NCBI RefSeq assembly: GCF_030323265.1
Contig: NZ_CP104992.1
Coordinates: forward strand, 2,703,501-2,767,500
DNA length: 64,000 nucleotides
Source of the DNA: Terrirhizobium terrae
GTDB taxonomy: Bacteria > Pseudomonadota > Alphaproteobacteria > Rhizobiales > Rhizobiaceae
Direction: 5' to 3'
Shown here: positions 37,136 through 46,536 of the stretch, in pieces
Layout: every line of letters begins with the position of its first letter
Numbering within the stretch: the first letter of the stretch is position 1
The notes under the pieces: model-generated
Database searches by the model: none
What the model was told of the DNA's origin: nothing
Seen by the model: the letters and a program-made list of their open reading frames with translations, nothing else
Program-made: the position numbers and the translations under genes

Positions 37136-37166
37136 TTGACCTTCCCATGATGGGAAGCCTTACATG
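37136..37166 (+). promoter_or_regulatory. CueR-type copper-responsive promoter
   Basis: TTGACC (-35) and a TTACATG/TACATG (-10) are separated by 19-20 bp containing the dyad CCTTCCCATGATGGGAAG. The over-long spacer with a central dyad is the hallmark of MerR/CueR promoters, in which the activator untwists the DNA. It sits 25 bp before the copA start, and the cognate regulator gene is 2.8 kb downstream. Confidence 0.88.
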
Positions 37167-37190
37167 CGGATGCGAAAGGATCGCATCGCC

Positions 37191-39947
37191 ATGAATCATC
37201 ACACGTCTCCGCCCGGCTCCTCTCGCGCCCTATCAGGCAGGTCTGAACCGCTCACCATCCCCGTCGAAGGCATGCACTGCGCCTCTTGCGTGCGCCGCGT
37301 CGAGACCGGAGCGGCAAAGCTTGCCGGGGTTACATCGAGTGCGGTGAACTTCGCGACGAAGAAGCTGACAGTGGAAACGGGCGAGGGCTTCGATCCCGAA
37401 GCGCTCGACAAGGCGATCCGCAAGCTAGGCTATGAAATTCCTGCTGGGGCTATGGACCATGCGCTGAGAGAGGCGGGGATGGTTGCGAATTTTGCAGACG
37501 ACAATGCGGTGGCGGTCGAGCGGAGGCGGCGCGGCGTAACAATCTCCCCCTTGTGGGGGAGATGCCCGGCAGGGCAGAGGGGGTAGGTCCGCATACTCCT
37601 CGTCGGTTGAGCCCGCTGATCCCCCCCTCTGTCGCCTCCGGTGACATCTCCCCCACAAGGGGGAGAACAGAGGGAGCGTGCCGCATCACGCCCACCCCGC
37701 CCACGACCATGCTCACATGCACCAGGGCGAGGAGGCTTACCTCAAGCGCGACCTCGCGATCGCCTTCATCCTCACCTTGCCGCTCTTCGTGCTGGAAATG
37801 GCGGGCCATATCTACGCGCCGTTCCATCACTGGCTGATGGGCGTCATAGACACGCAGAACCTCCATTACCTCTACTTCGTCCTTGCCACGGCGGTGATCT
37901 TCTGGCCCGGCCTGCGCTTCTTCCGCATCGGCCTGCCTGCACTGTTGCGCGGCGCGCCGGAAATGAACTCGCTGGTTGCCGTCGGCGTGGCCGCCGCCTA
38001 CGGCTATTCCGTCGTCACCACCTTCGCCCCCGGCCTGCTGCCGGAAGCGGCCCGCTATGTCTATTACGAGGCCGCCACCGTCATCGTCACGCTGATCCTC
38101 TTCGGCCGGCTGATGGAGGCCCGCGCCACCGGCCGCACCGGTGCGGCGATCGAAAAGCTCGCCGGCCTGCAGGCGAAAACCGCCCGCGTCGAGCGCGACG
38201 GCCGCGAGACCGACATCCCGACTGCCGAAGTCGTGCTCGGCGATACCGTCGTCATCCGCCCCGGCGAACGCATCCCCGTCGACGGTACCGTCATCGATGG
38301 CCAGTCCAATATCGATGAATCCATGATCTCCGGCGAGCCCATCCCGGTCGCCAAGACAACGGGCGCCACCGTCATCGGCGGCACGATCAACACGACCGGC
38401 GCGTTGCGCCTCACCGCAACCAGGGTCGGCCGCGACACGATGCTTGCCGGCATCATCCGCATGGTCGAGCAGGCGCAGGGTGCAAAGCTGCCGATCCAGA
38501 CGCTGGTCGACCGCGTCACGGCCTGGTTCGTGCCCGCCGTCATCGCGCTTTCCGTCTTGACCTTCGCCGTCTGGTACTTGGTCGGGCCGGAGCCGAAACT
38601 CACCCATGCGTTGATCTCGGCTGTCGCCGTCCTCATCATCGCCTGCCCCTGCGCCATGGGGCTCGCCGTGCCGGTCTCGATCGTCGTCGGCGGCGGCCGT
38701 GCGGCCGAACTCGGCGTGCTGTTCCGCAAGGGCGCGGCACTGCAGGGGCTGCAGGACGTCTCGACCGTCGTCGTCGACAAGACCGGCACCATCACCAAGG
38801 GCAAGCCGGAACTCACCGATTTTATCACCGCTGAAGGTTTCGACGAGGCCGATACGCTGGCGCTGGTTGCCGCCGTCGAGGCCCGCTCTGAACACCCGAT
38901 CGCCGACGCGATCGTTCGGGCTGCCGAGGCGAGGGTCTTGCCGTGGCGAACGCCGAGGACTTCCAGTCCGTCACCGGCTACGGCATCCGCGCGAAGGTCG
39001 CAGGGCACGACGTCGCCGTCGGTGCCGATCGCTACATGCAAAAACTCGGCTTCTCCGTGGACACCTTCGCGGAAGTCGCCAGCCGTCTGGGCGATGAAGG
39101 CAAGACCCCGCTCTATGCAGCGATCGACGGCAAGCTCGCCGCCATCATCGCCGTCGCCGATCCGCTGAAGGTTGGAAGCGTCGAGGCCATCCGCGCGCTG
39201 AAGGCGATGGGCATCGAAGTCGTCATGGTCACCGGCGACAACCGCCGCACGGCAGAAGCCATCGCCGCCCAGGTCGGCATCGACAAGGTCATCGCCGAGG
39301 TCCTGCCGGAGGGCAAGGTGGAGGCGGTGCACGGGCTGCGGATGGGTGAGGACGGCGACGGCCCCTCATCCGCCTACCGGCACCTTCTCCCCGCAGGCGG
39401 GGAGAAGGACGCAAGACGCAACCTTTCAGCCCCAATTGATGCCGAGCGAGGAGCAGCCTTCTCTAGCGTCGAGCAGGCTACCTCATCCTCGGGTCTGGAG
39501 CGTGGCACGTTCCCTCGCCCCGTTTACGGGGAGAGGGTTAGGGTGAGGGGCAACGCCTCAAACACTGCCTCCCGCAAACTAGCCTTCGTCGGCGACGGCA
39601 TCAACGATGCCCCGGCACTCGCCGAGGCCGATATCGGCATTGCCATCGGCACCGGCACGGATGTGGCGATCGAAAGCGCCGATGTCGTGCTGGTCGGCGG
39701 CGAGCTTTCGGGCGTCGTCTCGGCCATCGCCATCAGCCGCGCGACGATGAAGAACATCCGCCAGAACCTGTTCTGGGCCTTCGGCTACAACGTGGCGCTG
39801 ATCCCGGTTGCGGCCGGCGCGCTCTATCCGCTCTTCGGCATCACGCTTTCGCCGATGATCGGCGCCGGTGCCATGGCGGTGTCCAGCGTCTTCGTGCTCG
39901 GCAATGCGCTGCGATTGAAAACATTCAACGTGGAGGAAACCCGATGA
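37191..39947 (+). CDS. copA: Copper-exporting P1B-type ATPase (interrupted by repeats and frameshifts as sequenced)
   Basis: Cu+ efflux pump. The N-terminal HMA domain has GMHCASC (Cys30, Cys33). The core follows from about 37690 with a His-rich metal-binding start, the membrane segments, IIACPCAMGL (CPC site), DKTGT, SEHPIADA and GDGINDAPAL. Between the HMA and the core lies a RIME (37542-37666) that is open in one frame. A missing base at 38928-38929 (GGG read as GG) breaks the core. A second palindromic element of 191 bp (39361-39551) lies in frame just before AFVGDGIND and would add about 70 residues. Confidence 0.88.
37542..37666. repeat. RIME-type palindrome inside the copA locus
   Basis: ATCTCCCCCTTGTGGGGGAG, GATGCCCGGCAGGGCAGAGG and a closing inverted CTCCCCCACAAGGGGGAGA match the elements at 13041, 40661 and 52836. 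It shares with the latter two a central CATACTCCTC-type segment. It lies between the HMA-coding part and the ATPase-core part of copA. One reading frame (37553-37837) runs through it without a stop. Confidence 0.85.
39361..39551. repeat. 191-bp palindromic element within the copA reading frame
   Basis: Inverted ends GCCCCTCA and TGAGGGGC enclose internal hairpins, including CCTTCTCCCCGCAGGCGGGG at 39382-39401, whose core is also at 9234-9261, and CCTCGCCCCGTTTACGGGG. This is a dispersed intergenic repeat type of rhizobia. Here it is flanked on both sides by one open frame encoding copA residues (EGKVEAV before, RKLAFVGDG after). Confidence 0.8.
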
Positions 39948-40357
39948 ACATAGGCGAAGCATCCGGCGCCTCGGGCGTTTCGGCCAAGATGATCCGCTAC
40001 TATGAGCAGATCGGTCTCATCGCGCCGAAGGGGCGCACGGAAAGCAATTACCGGGTCTATGGCGAGGACGAGGTGCATGTCCTGCGCTTCATCAAGCGCG
40101 CCCGCTCGCTCGGCTTTTCGCTGGAGGAGACCGAGACGCTGCTAAAACTCTGGCAGGACAAGAGCCGGACAAGCGCCGCCGTCAAGGACATCGCCACCGG
40201 CCATATCGCTGATCTCGAACGCCGCATCACGGAGATGCAGTCCATGGTGAAGACGCTCAAACACCTCGCCCATTGCTGCGGCGGCGACAACCGCCCCGAT
40301 TGCCCGATCCTGGACGATCTGGCGGGTGCCGGCCCCAAGGCGCCCGCGCATAACTGA
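39944..40357 (+). CDS. cueR: Cu(I)-responsive MerR-family regulator CueR
   Basis: A 137-residue MerR protein. The N-terminal winged helix has ASGVSAKMIRYYEQIGLI; the dimerisation helix follows; and the C-terminal metal-binding loop carries CCGGDNRPDC, giving the two cysteines of the CueR site. It starts in an ATGA overlap with copA and probably activates the promoter at 37136-37166 when Cu+ is in excess. Confidence 0.93.
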   Translation: MNIGEASGASGVSAKMIRYYEQIGLIAPKGRTESNYRVYGEDEVHVLRFIKRARSLGFSLEETETLLKLWQDKSRTSAAVKDIATGHIADLERRITEMQSMVKTLKHLAHCCGGDNRPDCPILDDLAGAGPKAPAHN

Positions 40358-40388
40358 ACACCCGTAACCAAAACATCAGGAGACCACC

Positions 40389-40583
40389 ATGACCGCCACC
40401 TTCACCGTCGCCGACATGACCTGCGGCCACTGCGAAAAGACCGTCCGCGCTGCACTCGCCGAAGCTTTGCCGGGTGCCACTGTTACCGTCGATCTGGCGT
40501 CCCACAAGGTCACGGTGGAGGGCGACAAGGCCACTGCCGAAGAGGCGATCCGCGAGGCGGGGTATTCTCCGGAAGCGGCGTAG
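40389..40583 (+). CDS. copZ: Copper chaperone CopZ-like (HMA domain)
   Basis: A 64-residue single HMA domain with the metal site MTCGHC (Cys12, Cys15). It binds Cu+ in the cytoplasm and hands it to the ATPase. It follows cueR by 31 bp with AGGAG before the start, so copA, cueR and copZ form one operon. A RIME element begins about 80 bp after its stop. Confidence 0.92.
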   Translation: MTATFTVADMTCGHCEKTVRAALAEALPGATVTVDLASHKVTVEGDKATAEEAIREAGYSPEAA

Positions 40584-40660
40584 GTTTATCGTGGCCTAGC
40601 TACACGGTCGATCTAGCTGATTGTGGTTTGGAAATGGAGCGAGGCGAGTGACGCCTGCTA

Positions 40661-40787
40661 ATCTCCCTCCTTGTGGGGGAGATGCCCGGCAGGGCAGAGG
40701 GGGTGTATCGCCATACTCCTCGCCAGTTGAGCTCGCCGCGCCACCCCCTCTGTCACTTTCGTGACATCTCCCCCACAAGGGGGAGAT
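40661..40787. repeat. RIME-type palindrome after copZ
   Basis: ATCTCCCTCCTTGTGGGGGAG, given here as ATCTCCCTCC plus TTGTGGGGGAG, then the GCCCGGCAGGGCAGAGGGGG arm and a closing CTCCCCCACAAGGGGGAGAT. It fills the gap between two convergent genes and can fold into a long hairpin, so it may also act as a terminator for both. Confidence 0.85.
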
Positions 40788-40834
40788 CGGGAACCAGCGG
40801 CGCCCTCTGCATCCCAGCCTAACCAACTTCCACC

Positions 40835-41946
40835 TCAGCTCGGCGTATCCACCTCGTCCCATGGCGTCCCGAACGGGTTGTGGAAACTCGTCAGCCAGTT
40901 CAGCGCCATATGCCGTTCCGCCACCACGTCGCCGTCGATCGTCTCGACCGACATGCCCTTGCCGCGCGCCTGGCGGATGATCCAGTGCTCGCGCCAGGTG
41001 CGGTCCAGCGCATCCAAAATTTCCTCCACCGGCCGCAGCTGCAGCCCGGCCGCCGCACCGGCATCGCCCGCCAGATGCGCGACCGCGTCCCACAGCGCGT
41101 TGACATCCGCCTGCGCCTCGCTGTCGGCAATCGTCGCTCCTCGATGCCGAGGGCCCAGAACAGCGTATTGGCCGCCTCGTAGCGCCAGGTCATGGCCGAT
41201 GCATCGGCGACCTCGGCGCCGTCGCCCGGTGCGGCGGAGATGAAGGCCGCCTCCTGCGGCGTCAGCGCGGCAAAGCCGATCGGATTCGATGCATTCTGGC
41301 CGGCGGCGATCGGCTCGCGGCCGCCATGGCGGCTTTCGGCCCGGGCGGCGACGTAAAACAGGCCGAGCGCCCGCTCCAGCACTTCGGCGGGGGTCTTCAT
41401 GACCACTTCGGCGGCACTGACGGCGGGCGGCATGCTGGCCGGCGGCTTGGGTTCGACGGCAGAAAGTAGCGCCAGCGTCCGCGCCTTCCGCTCCTCCGCA
41501 TCCGGCTGGTAGGGCAGGGCGGCGGCGGGATCGCTCTGCCCGTCAGAGCCGATCAGCACGGCAAAATCCGGTGCCCGGACCGAACCGTCCGGCAGAAAGA
41601 ACACGGCATTCGCCGCCCGCCCCCAGGCCTCGACATCGGCCAGATCATCGGACATGACCTCGAAGCTCAGGTGGTTGCGCACGCGCTGCAGGTGCCGCCA
41701 CAGGTGATAGCGCGTCGCCGTCATCTGCCCGTCGCCAAGGCTCATCACATAGCCGATGAAGCCGTGCACATGCGGCGCCAGCGCCGGATCGGAAAGATCG
41801 CGCTGGCCATGCAGTTCATAGGGAAAGTCGAGAGGCGGGGTGTCGCGCACCGTGCAATAGGCATTGACGAGAATGGAGTGGGATTGCGGCGTTTCAGGCT
41901 CCTGCTCTTTGCCGCCAAGGCCCAACATGCGCTTGAAAAAATTCAT
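40835..41946 (-). CDS. DUF4272 domain protein (frameshifted as sequenced)
   Basis: The N-terminal frame (to about 41131) starts MNFFKRMLGLGG and ends in the DUF4272 core WRYEAANTLFWALGIEE. The family's C-terminal part, with VEEILDALDRTWREHWIIRQ and ERHMALNWLTSFHNPFG, is in another frame ending at 40835. One extra base near 41131 joins them, giving about 370 residues. The protein is soluble and the family function unknown. The downstream RIME separates it from copZ. Confidence 0.8.
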
Positions 41947-42185
41947 TCCCGTGTGTCTCCCTAAGTATTCTCATGATTTGAAAGCTATGCCGAAGTAAAA
42001 AGGTCGTCCGTTATTGCCCGGGCGGTATCTCGACCGGCGGCGACAAAAATCAACCGGTCGGCCGGCAAGAAAATGAAACACTGCTCATATTCAACTGCCA
42101 GTGGTGACGACGCAAAGCCGGCACATTCCCGTGGCAAGCATCTGCGCCCGATCCGCCAAACCATACGCATAGAGGAGACACCGCC

Positions 42186-42911
42186 ATGAACGACAGCTGC
42201 CCCGTCCCGTCCCCGGTCGAACGTCAATATCTGGAGATCCAGAGCCGCGCCGAGCGGAAGCTGTTGGAGACCCTCGACAAGGCGCTCGACGAGGCCGCCG
42301 GTAAAGCGGCGGAAGAGCTGGAAAAGACAGAATGGCGCGATCCCCCGCCGCATCGGCAGTATTTCGCCGCCGTCGCGCACCATAACCTCTTCCTGACCCT
42401 CACCGGCGCCGACCGAGAGACGATGAAGGGCGGCGATCCGACGCTTGCCGCCGCGATCCTCGATAACGGCCGCAAGATTTCCGAACACTATTTCGAGGGC
42501 CGCCCGGTCGCCGAGGTGGAACAGACACCCGAAACCCTGCGCAATCTTTATGCCGGCTATATCGACTGCCTGAACGGCAAGGATCTCGACGCCTTAAGCG
42601 ATTTCGTCGGCGAGGATGTTCATTATAATGGCAAGCGCATCGGCCTTTCCGGCTACCGCGCCATGCTGGAAAACGACCACCGCGAGATCCCCGATCTCCA
42701 TTTCGACGTCCGCTCGGTCGTCGCCGACAGAACCACCGTTGCAAGCCGTATCCAGTTCGACGTGACCCCGCGCGGCGAATTCTTCGGCCTGCCCATCAAT
42801 GGCCGCCGGGTTTCGTTTTCTGAAAATGTCTTCTACGAATTCGAGGAGGGCAGGATCGCCCGCGTCTGGTCGGTGATCGACAAGGAGGCGGTGCGGGCGC
42901 AACTCGGTTAG
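42186..42911 (+). CDS. SnoaL-like (ester cyclase/NTF2-fold) protein with an extra N-terminal domain
   Basis: A 241-residue protein. Residues about 112-238 form a SnoaL-like domain: LRNLYAGYIDCLNGKDLDAL, then NGKRIGLSGYRAMLE and ENVFYEFEEGRIARVWSVID. The N-terminal 110 residues are a separate helical region (AERKLLETLDKALDEAAGKA) with AVAHHNLFLTLTG, which I do not recognise. The NTF2-like half often binds small hydrophobic ligands. The fusion is unusual. The gene is preceded by GGAGACACCGCC. Confidence 0.7.
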   Translation: MNDSCPVPSPVERQYLEIQSRAERKLLETLDKALDEAAGKAAEELEKTEWRDPPPHRQYFAAVAHHNLFLTLTGADRETMKGGDPTLAAAILDNGRKISEHYFEGRPVAEVEQTPETLRNLYAGYIDCLNGKDLDALSDFVGEDVHYNGKRIGLSGYRAMLENDHREIPDLHFDVRSVVADRTTVASRIQFDVTPRGEFFGLPINGRRVSFSENVFYEFEEGRIARVWSVIDKEAVRAQLG

Positions 42912-42954
42912 CGACGCCTATCGCCTTGCTCATCGTCCAGAACGCCCGACCCGA

Positions 42955-43407
42955 TCAGCGTTCGATAAGCCCTTCGGCAAGAAGTTTATCGAGAATGGGC
43001 GTAGACTGCGGCACGCGTATATAGCCAAGCTGTTCGTGGCTTACGGTTTCAAGCACCACCGTGTCCCGGGAGCGCATGAAGAAGTCTTGAGGCAGCGCGG
43101 GGTCTCTTCCCGTATCGAACAGCCCTCCGGCAAATCCGCATAGAGCGTCTATTACCTGCCGCGTCGAGTGGTATTCGAGTATCCTTGCAGACCCGGATAA
43201 GAGGTCCGTGCCGGGCCAGATGCCACCCGAGGCGTCGCTTGTCTTCTCGTCAGCCAGATGGAGCAACAGCTGCTCCACTTGCGGATAGAGGATATCTCCT
43301 TGAATGACGAAGCCGATCGTCTCGGCCTCCGCGCTGAGGTCCTCGACCAGCATCTGAAGTTTCGAGCCACGGATATTGGTCCTGACATCGAACACGATCA
43401 TCGGCAT
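42955..43407 (-). CDS. Hypothetical protein
   Basis: A 150-residue soluble protein beginning MPMIVFDVRTNIRGSKLQML, mixed alpha/beta, with no cysteine cluster, signal or transmembrane helix. VDDLSAEAETIGFVIQGDIL-like and QVIDALCGFAGGLFDTGRDP segments look conserved in character but match no family I know. It is convergent with the SnoaL gene and divergent from the GNAT gene. Confidence 0.5.
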   Translation of the reverse strand: MPMIVFDVRTNIRGSKLQMLVEDLSAEAETIGFVIQGDILYPQVEQLLLHLADEKTSDASGGIWPGTDLLSGSARILEYHSTRQVIDALCGFAGGLFDTGRDPALPQDFFMRSRDTVVLETVSHEQLGYIRVPQSTPILDKLLAEGLIER

Positions 43408-43587
43408 CTCCCAAGCACTCCGGAGTTCAAGGCGTTACTATCGCCTGTTTCCGCACTTCGCGCGAGGTTGCCTCATACATCCGCGGCTACGCTCGTTTCT
43501 GGAAAATGGCGCATATCTTCGCTAGGTTGAACCATCGATATCTGGCCTCTCGGACAGCGGGCGGATATCTTTATGTGCGAGGGGACA

Positions 43588-44034
43588 ATGATCAGAAAAG
43601 CAGTCGCCATCGACGAGGCCACAATCCGCGCCTGCGCAGAGCGGGCCTATACGCGCTATGTCGCCGCGATCGGCCGCAAGCCCGCGCCGATGGTTGCCGA
43701 TTTCGCTACCCAGATCGCCGAAGGCGATGTGCATGTCGCGGTGAGCGATGCTGGAGACTTCCAGGGCTTCATCGTCTTCTTCCCGGAACACGGTGCCATG
43801 TTCCTCGAAAACGTTGCTGTCGAGCCGAGTGCTGCCGGCAAGGGCATCGGCAAGTCTCTGATCGCCTTCTGCGAGGCGGAAGCACGGCGGCTCAAGCTTG
43901 CCGCCGTCACTCTTTATACCAACGAGAAGATGGTCGAAAACCTGTCGATCTACCCGAAGCTCGGCTATGTAGAGACCGACCGCCGCACCGAGGATGGCTT
44001 CAACCGCGTCTTCTTCGAAAAGCGGCTCGGCTGA
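43588..44034 (+). CDS. GNAT N-acetyltransferase
   Basis: About 148 residues. The acetyl-CoA loop is SAAGKGIGKSL following FLENVAVEP, the usual beta4-alpha3 unit. LYTNEKMVENLSIYPKLGYV is the C-terminal GNAT motif with the conserved Tyr. I chose ATG 43588 (MIRKAVAID) with GAGGGG before it, over the ATG at 43573. Substrate unknown. Its stop is 3 bp from the end of the convergent SDR gene. Confidence 0.85.
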   Translation: MIRKAVAIDEATIRACAERAYTRYVAAIGRKPAPMVADFATQIAEGDVHVAVSDAGDFQGFIVFFPEHGAMFLENVAVEPSAAGKGIGKSLIAFCEAEARRLKLAAVTLYTNEKMVENLSIYPKLGYVETDRRTEDGFNRVFFEKRLG

Positions 44035-44037
44035 TCC

Positions 44038-44868
44038 TTACCCGTCGGTCGACACGGTAACCGGCGTCCACGCCTCGATCTCCTCCCGCATCCGCTCGAT
44101 CCGGTCGGTAACGAGCTTCAGCGCATCGCTGCCGAGCAGCAGCTGCGGCGGCGGGTTGTCGCTTTCGATCAATGTCAGCACCGCCTCGGCAAGCTTGGCC
44201 GGATCACCCAATTGGTTGCCGCTCTTCGCCTGCCGGGTCGCGCGGATCGGATCGAACAGCGCGTCGTAATCCTCGATCGAGCGCTCCGTGCGCACCATGG
44301 AACGCCCCGCCCAGTCGGTGCGGAAGGAACCGGGGCAGAGCGCCGTCACATGCACGCCGAAGGGCGCCATCTCTGCCCGCATCACTTCCGAAATGCCCTG
44401 CAGCGCGAACTTGCTGCCGTGGTAATAGGCGATGCCCGGCATGGTGATGATCCCGCCCATCGACGTGACATTGACGATGAAGCCGCGCCGGCGGGCACGA
44501 AACCGCGGCAGGAACGCCTTGGCCACAGCCACCGCGCCGAACACGTTGACGTCGAACTGCCGCCGCATCTCGTCCAGCGGGGATTCCTCCAGCACGCCCT
44601 CATGCCCGAAACCGGCATTGTTGATCAGCACATCCACCGGCCCGTGCTCCGCCTCCGCCTGCTCGACCACGGTCTCGATCCGGTCAAACTCGGTAACGTC
44701 GCAGAGAACGGCATGGACCGCCGGAAGGCGTTCCACAAGGCTTGCCCGCGAGGCCTCCGACCGCACGGTGCCGATCACTGTATGGCCGGCAGCAATGGCG
44801 GCAGAGGCGATGGCGAAACCGAAGCCGGAATTGGCACCGGTGATGAAAAAGGTTTTAGCTGACATCAT
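44038..44868 (-). CDS. Short-chain dehydrogenase/reductase
   Basis: About 276 residues. ITGANSGFG binds the cofactor, INNAGFG follows, and the catalytic Tyr-x-x-x-Lys is in AYYHGSKFALQG. PGSFRTDWAGRSM is the region after the active site. The start at 44868 (or 3 bp later) has GGAG upstream; the open frame extends to 44997 but the extra residues are not protein-like. Divergent from an AraC-type regulator, which probably controls it. Confidence 0.9.
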   Translation of the reverse strand: MMSAKTFFITGANSGFGFAIASAAIAAGHTVIGTVRSEASRASLVERLPAVHAVLCDVTEFDRIETVVEQAEAEHGPVDVLINNAGFGHEGVLEESPLDEMRRQFDVNVFGAVAVAKAFLPRFRARRRGFIVNVTSMGGIITMPGIAYYHGSKFALQGISEVMRAEMAPFGVHVTALCPGSFRTDWAGRSMVRTERSIEDYDALFDPIRATRQAKSGNQLGDPAKLAEAVLTLIESDNPPPQLLLGSDALKLVTDRIERMREEIEAWTPVTVSTDG

Positions 44869-44941
44869 GGCTCTCCGTTCTTGTCTGAATGATGCCTTTG
44901 TCAGATAATATACAGAGCCATTCGCAACGATCGTAAAACCT

Positions 44942-45886
44942 ATGAACATTTTGCCAAATCCTATGAGTGTGAAGCGAGCGCCCGGCATGCGGCACATGCT
45001 GGTTGATCTCGCGGCATCTCTCGCGCCCCGTCCGGGCTACAACCCGACCGGGCTTGCCGCCGTGCGCATTTTGAGAAGCGAGGAAGTGCTCAATGACGTG
45101 CCGGTCCTCTACCGTCCGGGCACCGTCTTCGTGCTTCAGGGTAGCAAGCAGGGCATGCTCGAAGGCGAGGTCTATCTCTATGACGAGGATCATTATCTGG
45201 CGGTCTCGGTGCCGGTTCCCTTCCGCATGGAATCCGTCGCCAGCGCCGACCGTCCGCTCTTGGCCGTCTATGTCGAATTCGACCTGCCGCTCGCCGCCGA
45301 GATCGCCACGGAAGTCGAGACACGCCGCGGAACGTCAGCGGATGCGCGGGCGAAAAGCCTCGTCTCCAGCCGCATGGAGCCCGAAATCGAGGATGTCGTG
45401 CTGCGGTTGCTGAAGGCGCTCGCCGATCCGGTCGAAACGGCCGTGATCGGCACCGCCATCCTGCGCGAACTGCACTACCGGGTCCTCGTCGGACCGCAAG
45501 GCGCGGCGATGATCTCGGCCCTGCAGAAGAAGGGCACGTCGGGCCGCATCATCCAGAGCCTTGCGCGCCTGCGGGAAACCTATTGTTCCGACGTCTCGGT
45601 GCCGGCACTGGCAAGCGAGGCGGGCATGAGCGTCCCGTCCTTCCACACCCATTTCAAGGCGCTCACCGGCAGCAGCCCGATGCAATATGTGAAAGCCATG
45701 CGCCTGCACGAGGCACGCCTGATGATGGCCCGCGGCGACCGCACCATCGCCGAGGTGGCGCTCTCCGTCGGCTATGTCAGCCCCGCCCAGTTCAGCCGCG
45801 ACTTCAAACGCCATTTTAGACGCACGGCCTCGGAAGAGGTAAAGTGGGTCCGCCAGCATCTGGGTGAGTTGGTGGAGGAGGGGTGA
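44942..45886 (+). CDS. AraC-family regulator with AraC_N domain
   Basis: A 314-residue protein. The N-terminal AraC_N (YqhC-type) domain includes FVLQGSKQGMLEGEVYLYDE. Two helix-turn-helix units follow, with VPALASEAGMSVPSFHTHFK and IAEVALSVGYVSPAQFSRDF. YqhC-type regulators typically control the adjacent divergent oxidoreductase in response to aldehydes, which matches the SDR next door. The 73-bp gap must hold both promoters. Confidence 0.9.
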   Translation: MNILPNPMSVKRAPGMRHMLVDLAASLAPRPGYNPTGLAAVRILRSEEVLNDVPVLYRPGTVFVLQGSKQGMLEGEVYLYDEDHYLAVSVPVPFRMESVASADRPLLAVYVEFDLPLAAEIATEVETRRGTSADARAKSLVSSRMEPEIEDVVLRLLKALADPVETAVIGTAILRELHYRVLVGPQGAAMISALQKKGTSGRIIQSLARLRETYCSDVSVPALASEAGMSVPSFHTHFKALTGSSPMQYVKAMRLHEARLMMARGDRTIAEVALSVGYVSPAQFSRDFKRHFRRTASEEVKWVRQHLGELVEEG

Positions 45887-45986
45887 GAAGAAAAATCTCC
45901 TCTCCATGTCGGATCGCCTCTCGCCCGTGCGTCTTCCAGCCATAGGTTCGCAACGAGCGATCTCGCAACGGTAGAAGGAGCAGGCA

Positions 45987-46466
45987 ATGGCAATCGCGAA
46001 AAACACGATCTGCGTCTGGTACGACAAGGACGCCGAGGCGGCGGCGCGGTTTTATGCTGAGACGTTTCCAGACAGCGCCGTTGGCGCCGTCATCCGCGCG
46101 CCGGGCGATTATCCGGACGGTGTCGAGGGCGACGTTCTGGTGGTGGAATTCACCGTCGCGGGCGTCGCCTGCGTCGGGCTGAATGGCGGCCCGCACTTCA
46201 AGCACAACGAAGCCTTCTCCTTCCAGATTTCCACCGAAACCCAGGAGGAGACCGACCGCTACTGGAACGCCATCGTCGGCAATGGCGGGCAGGAAAGCGA
46301 ATGCGGCTGGTGCAAGGACAAATGGGGCGTCTCCTGGCAGATCACCCCGCGCATTCTCATGGAAGCGCTGGTGATCGGCGGCCCGGAAGCCAAGCGCGCC
46401 TTCGACGCGATGATGACGATGAAGAAGATCGACGTCGCCACGATCGAGGCCGCCCGGCGCGGTTGA
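45987..46466 (+). CDS. VOC-superfamily protein (PhnB / 3-demethylubiquinone methyltransferase-like)
   Basis: A 159-residue protein with the double beta-alpha-beta-beta-beta fold pattern: the segments NTICVWYDKDAEAAARFYAE, ACVGLNGGPHFKHNEAFSFQ and CGWCKDKWGVSWQITPRILM are diagnostic of the PhnB branch of VOC proteins. Such proteins are small and cytoplasmic; the metal-dependent activity is mostly undefined. AAGGAG precedes the ATG. A bidirectional hairpin follows at 46482-46513. Confidence 0.88.
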   Translation: MAIAKNTICVWYDKDAEAAARFYAETFPDSAVGAVIRAPGDYPDGVEGDVLVVEFTVAGVACVGLNGGPHFKHNEAFSFQISTETQEETDRYWNAIVGNGGQESECGWCKDKWGVSWQITPRILMEALVIGGPEAKRAFDAMMTMKKIDVATIEAARRG

Positions 46467-46481
46467 GGTTGAGCTATCAAT

Positions 46482-46513
46482 AAAGCCGCCCGCGAAGACC
46501 TCGGGGCGGCTTT
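46482..46513. terminator. Bidirectional terminator between convergent genes
   Basis: AAAGCCGCCC and GGGCGGCTTT-type arms form a stem with A and T tracts on both sides, so it can act for the VOC gene (+) and the lipoprotein gene (-). Confidence 0.75.
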
Positions 46514-46536
46514 CGATGTTCCCCAATGGCATCGGC

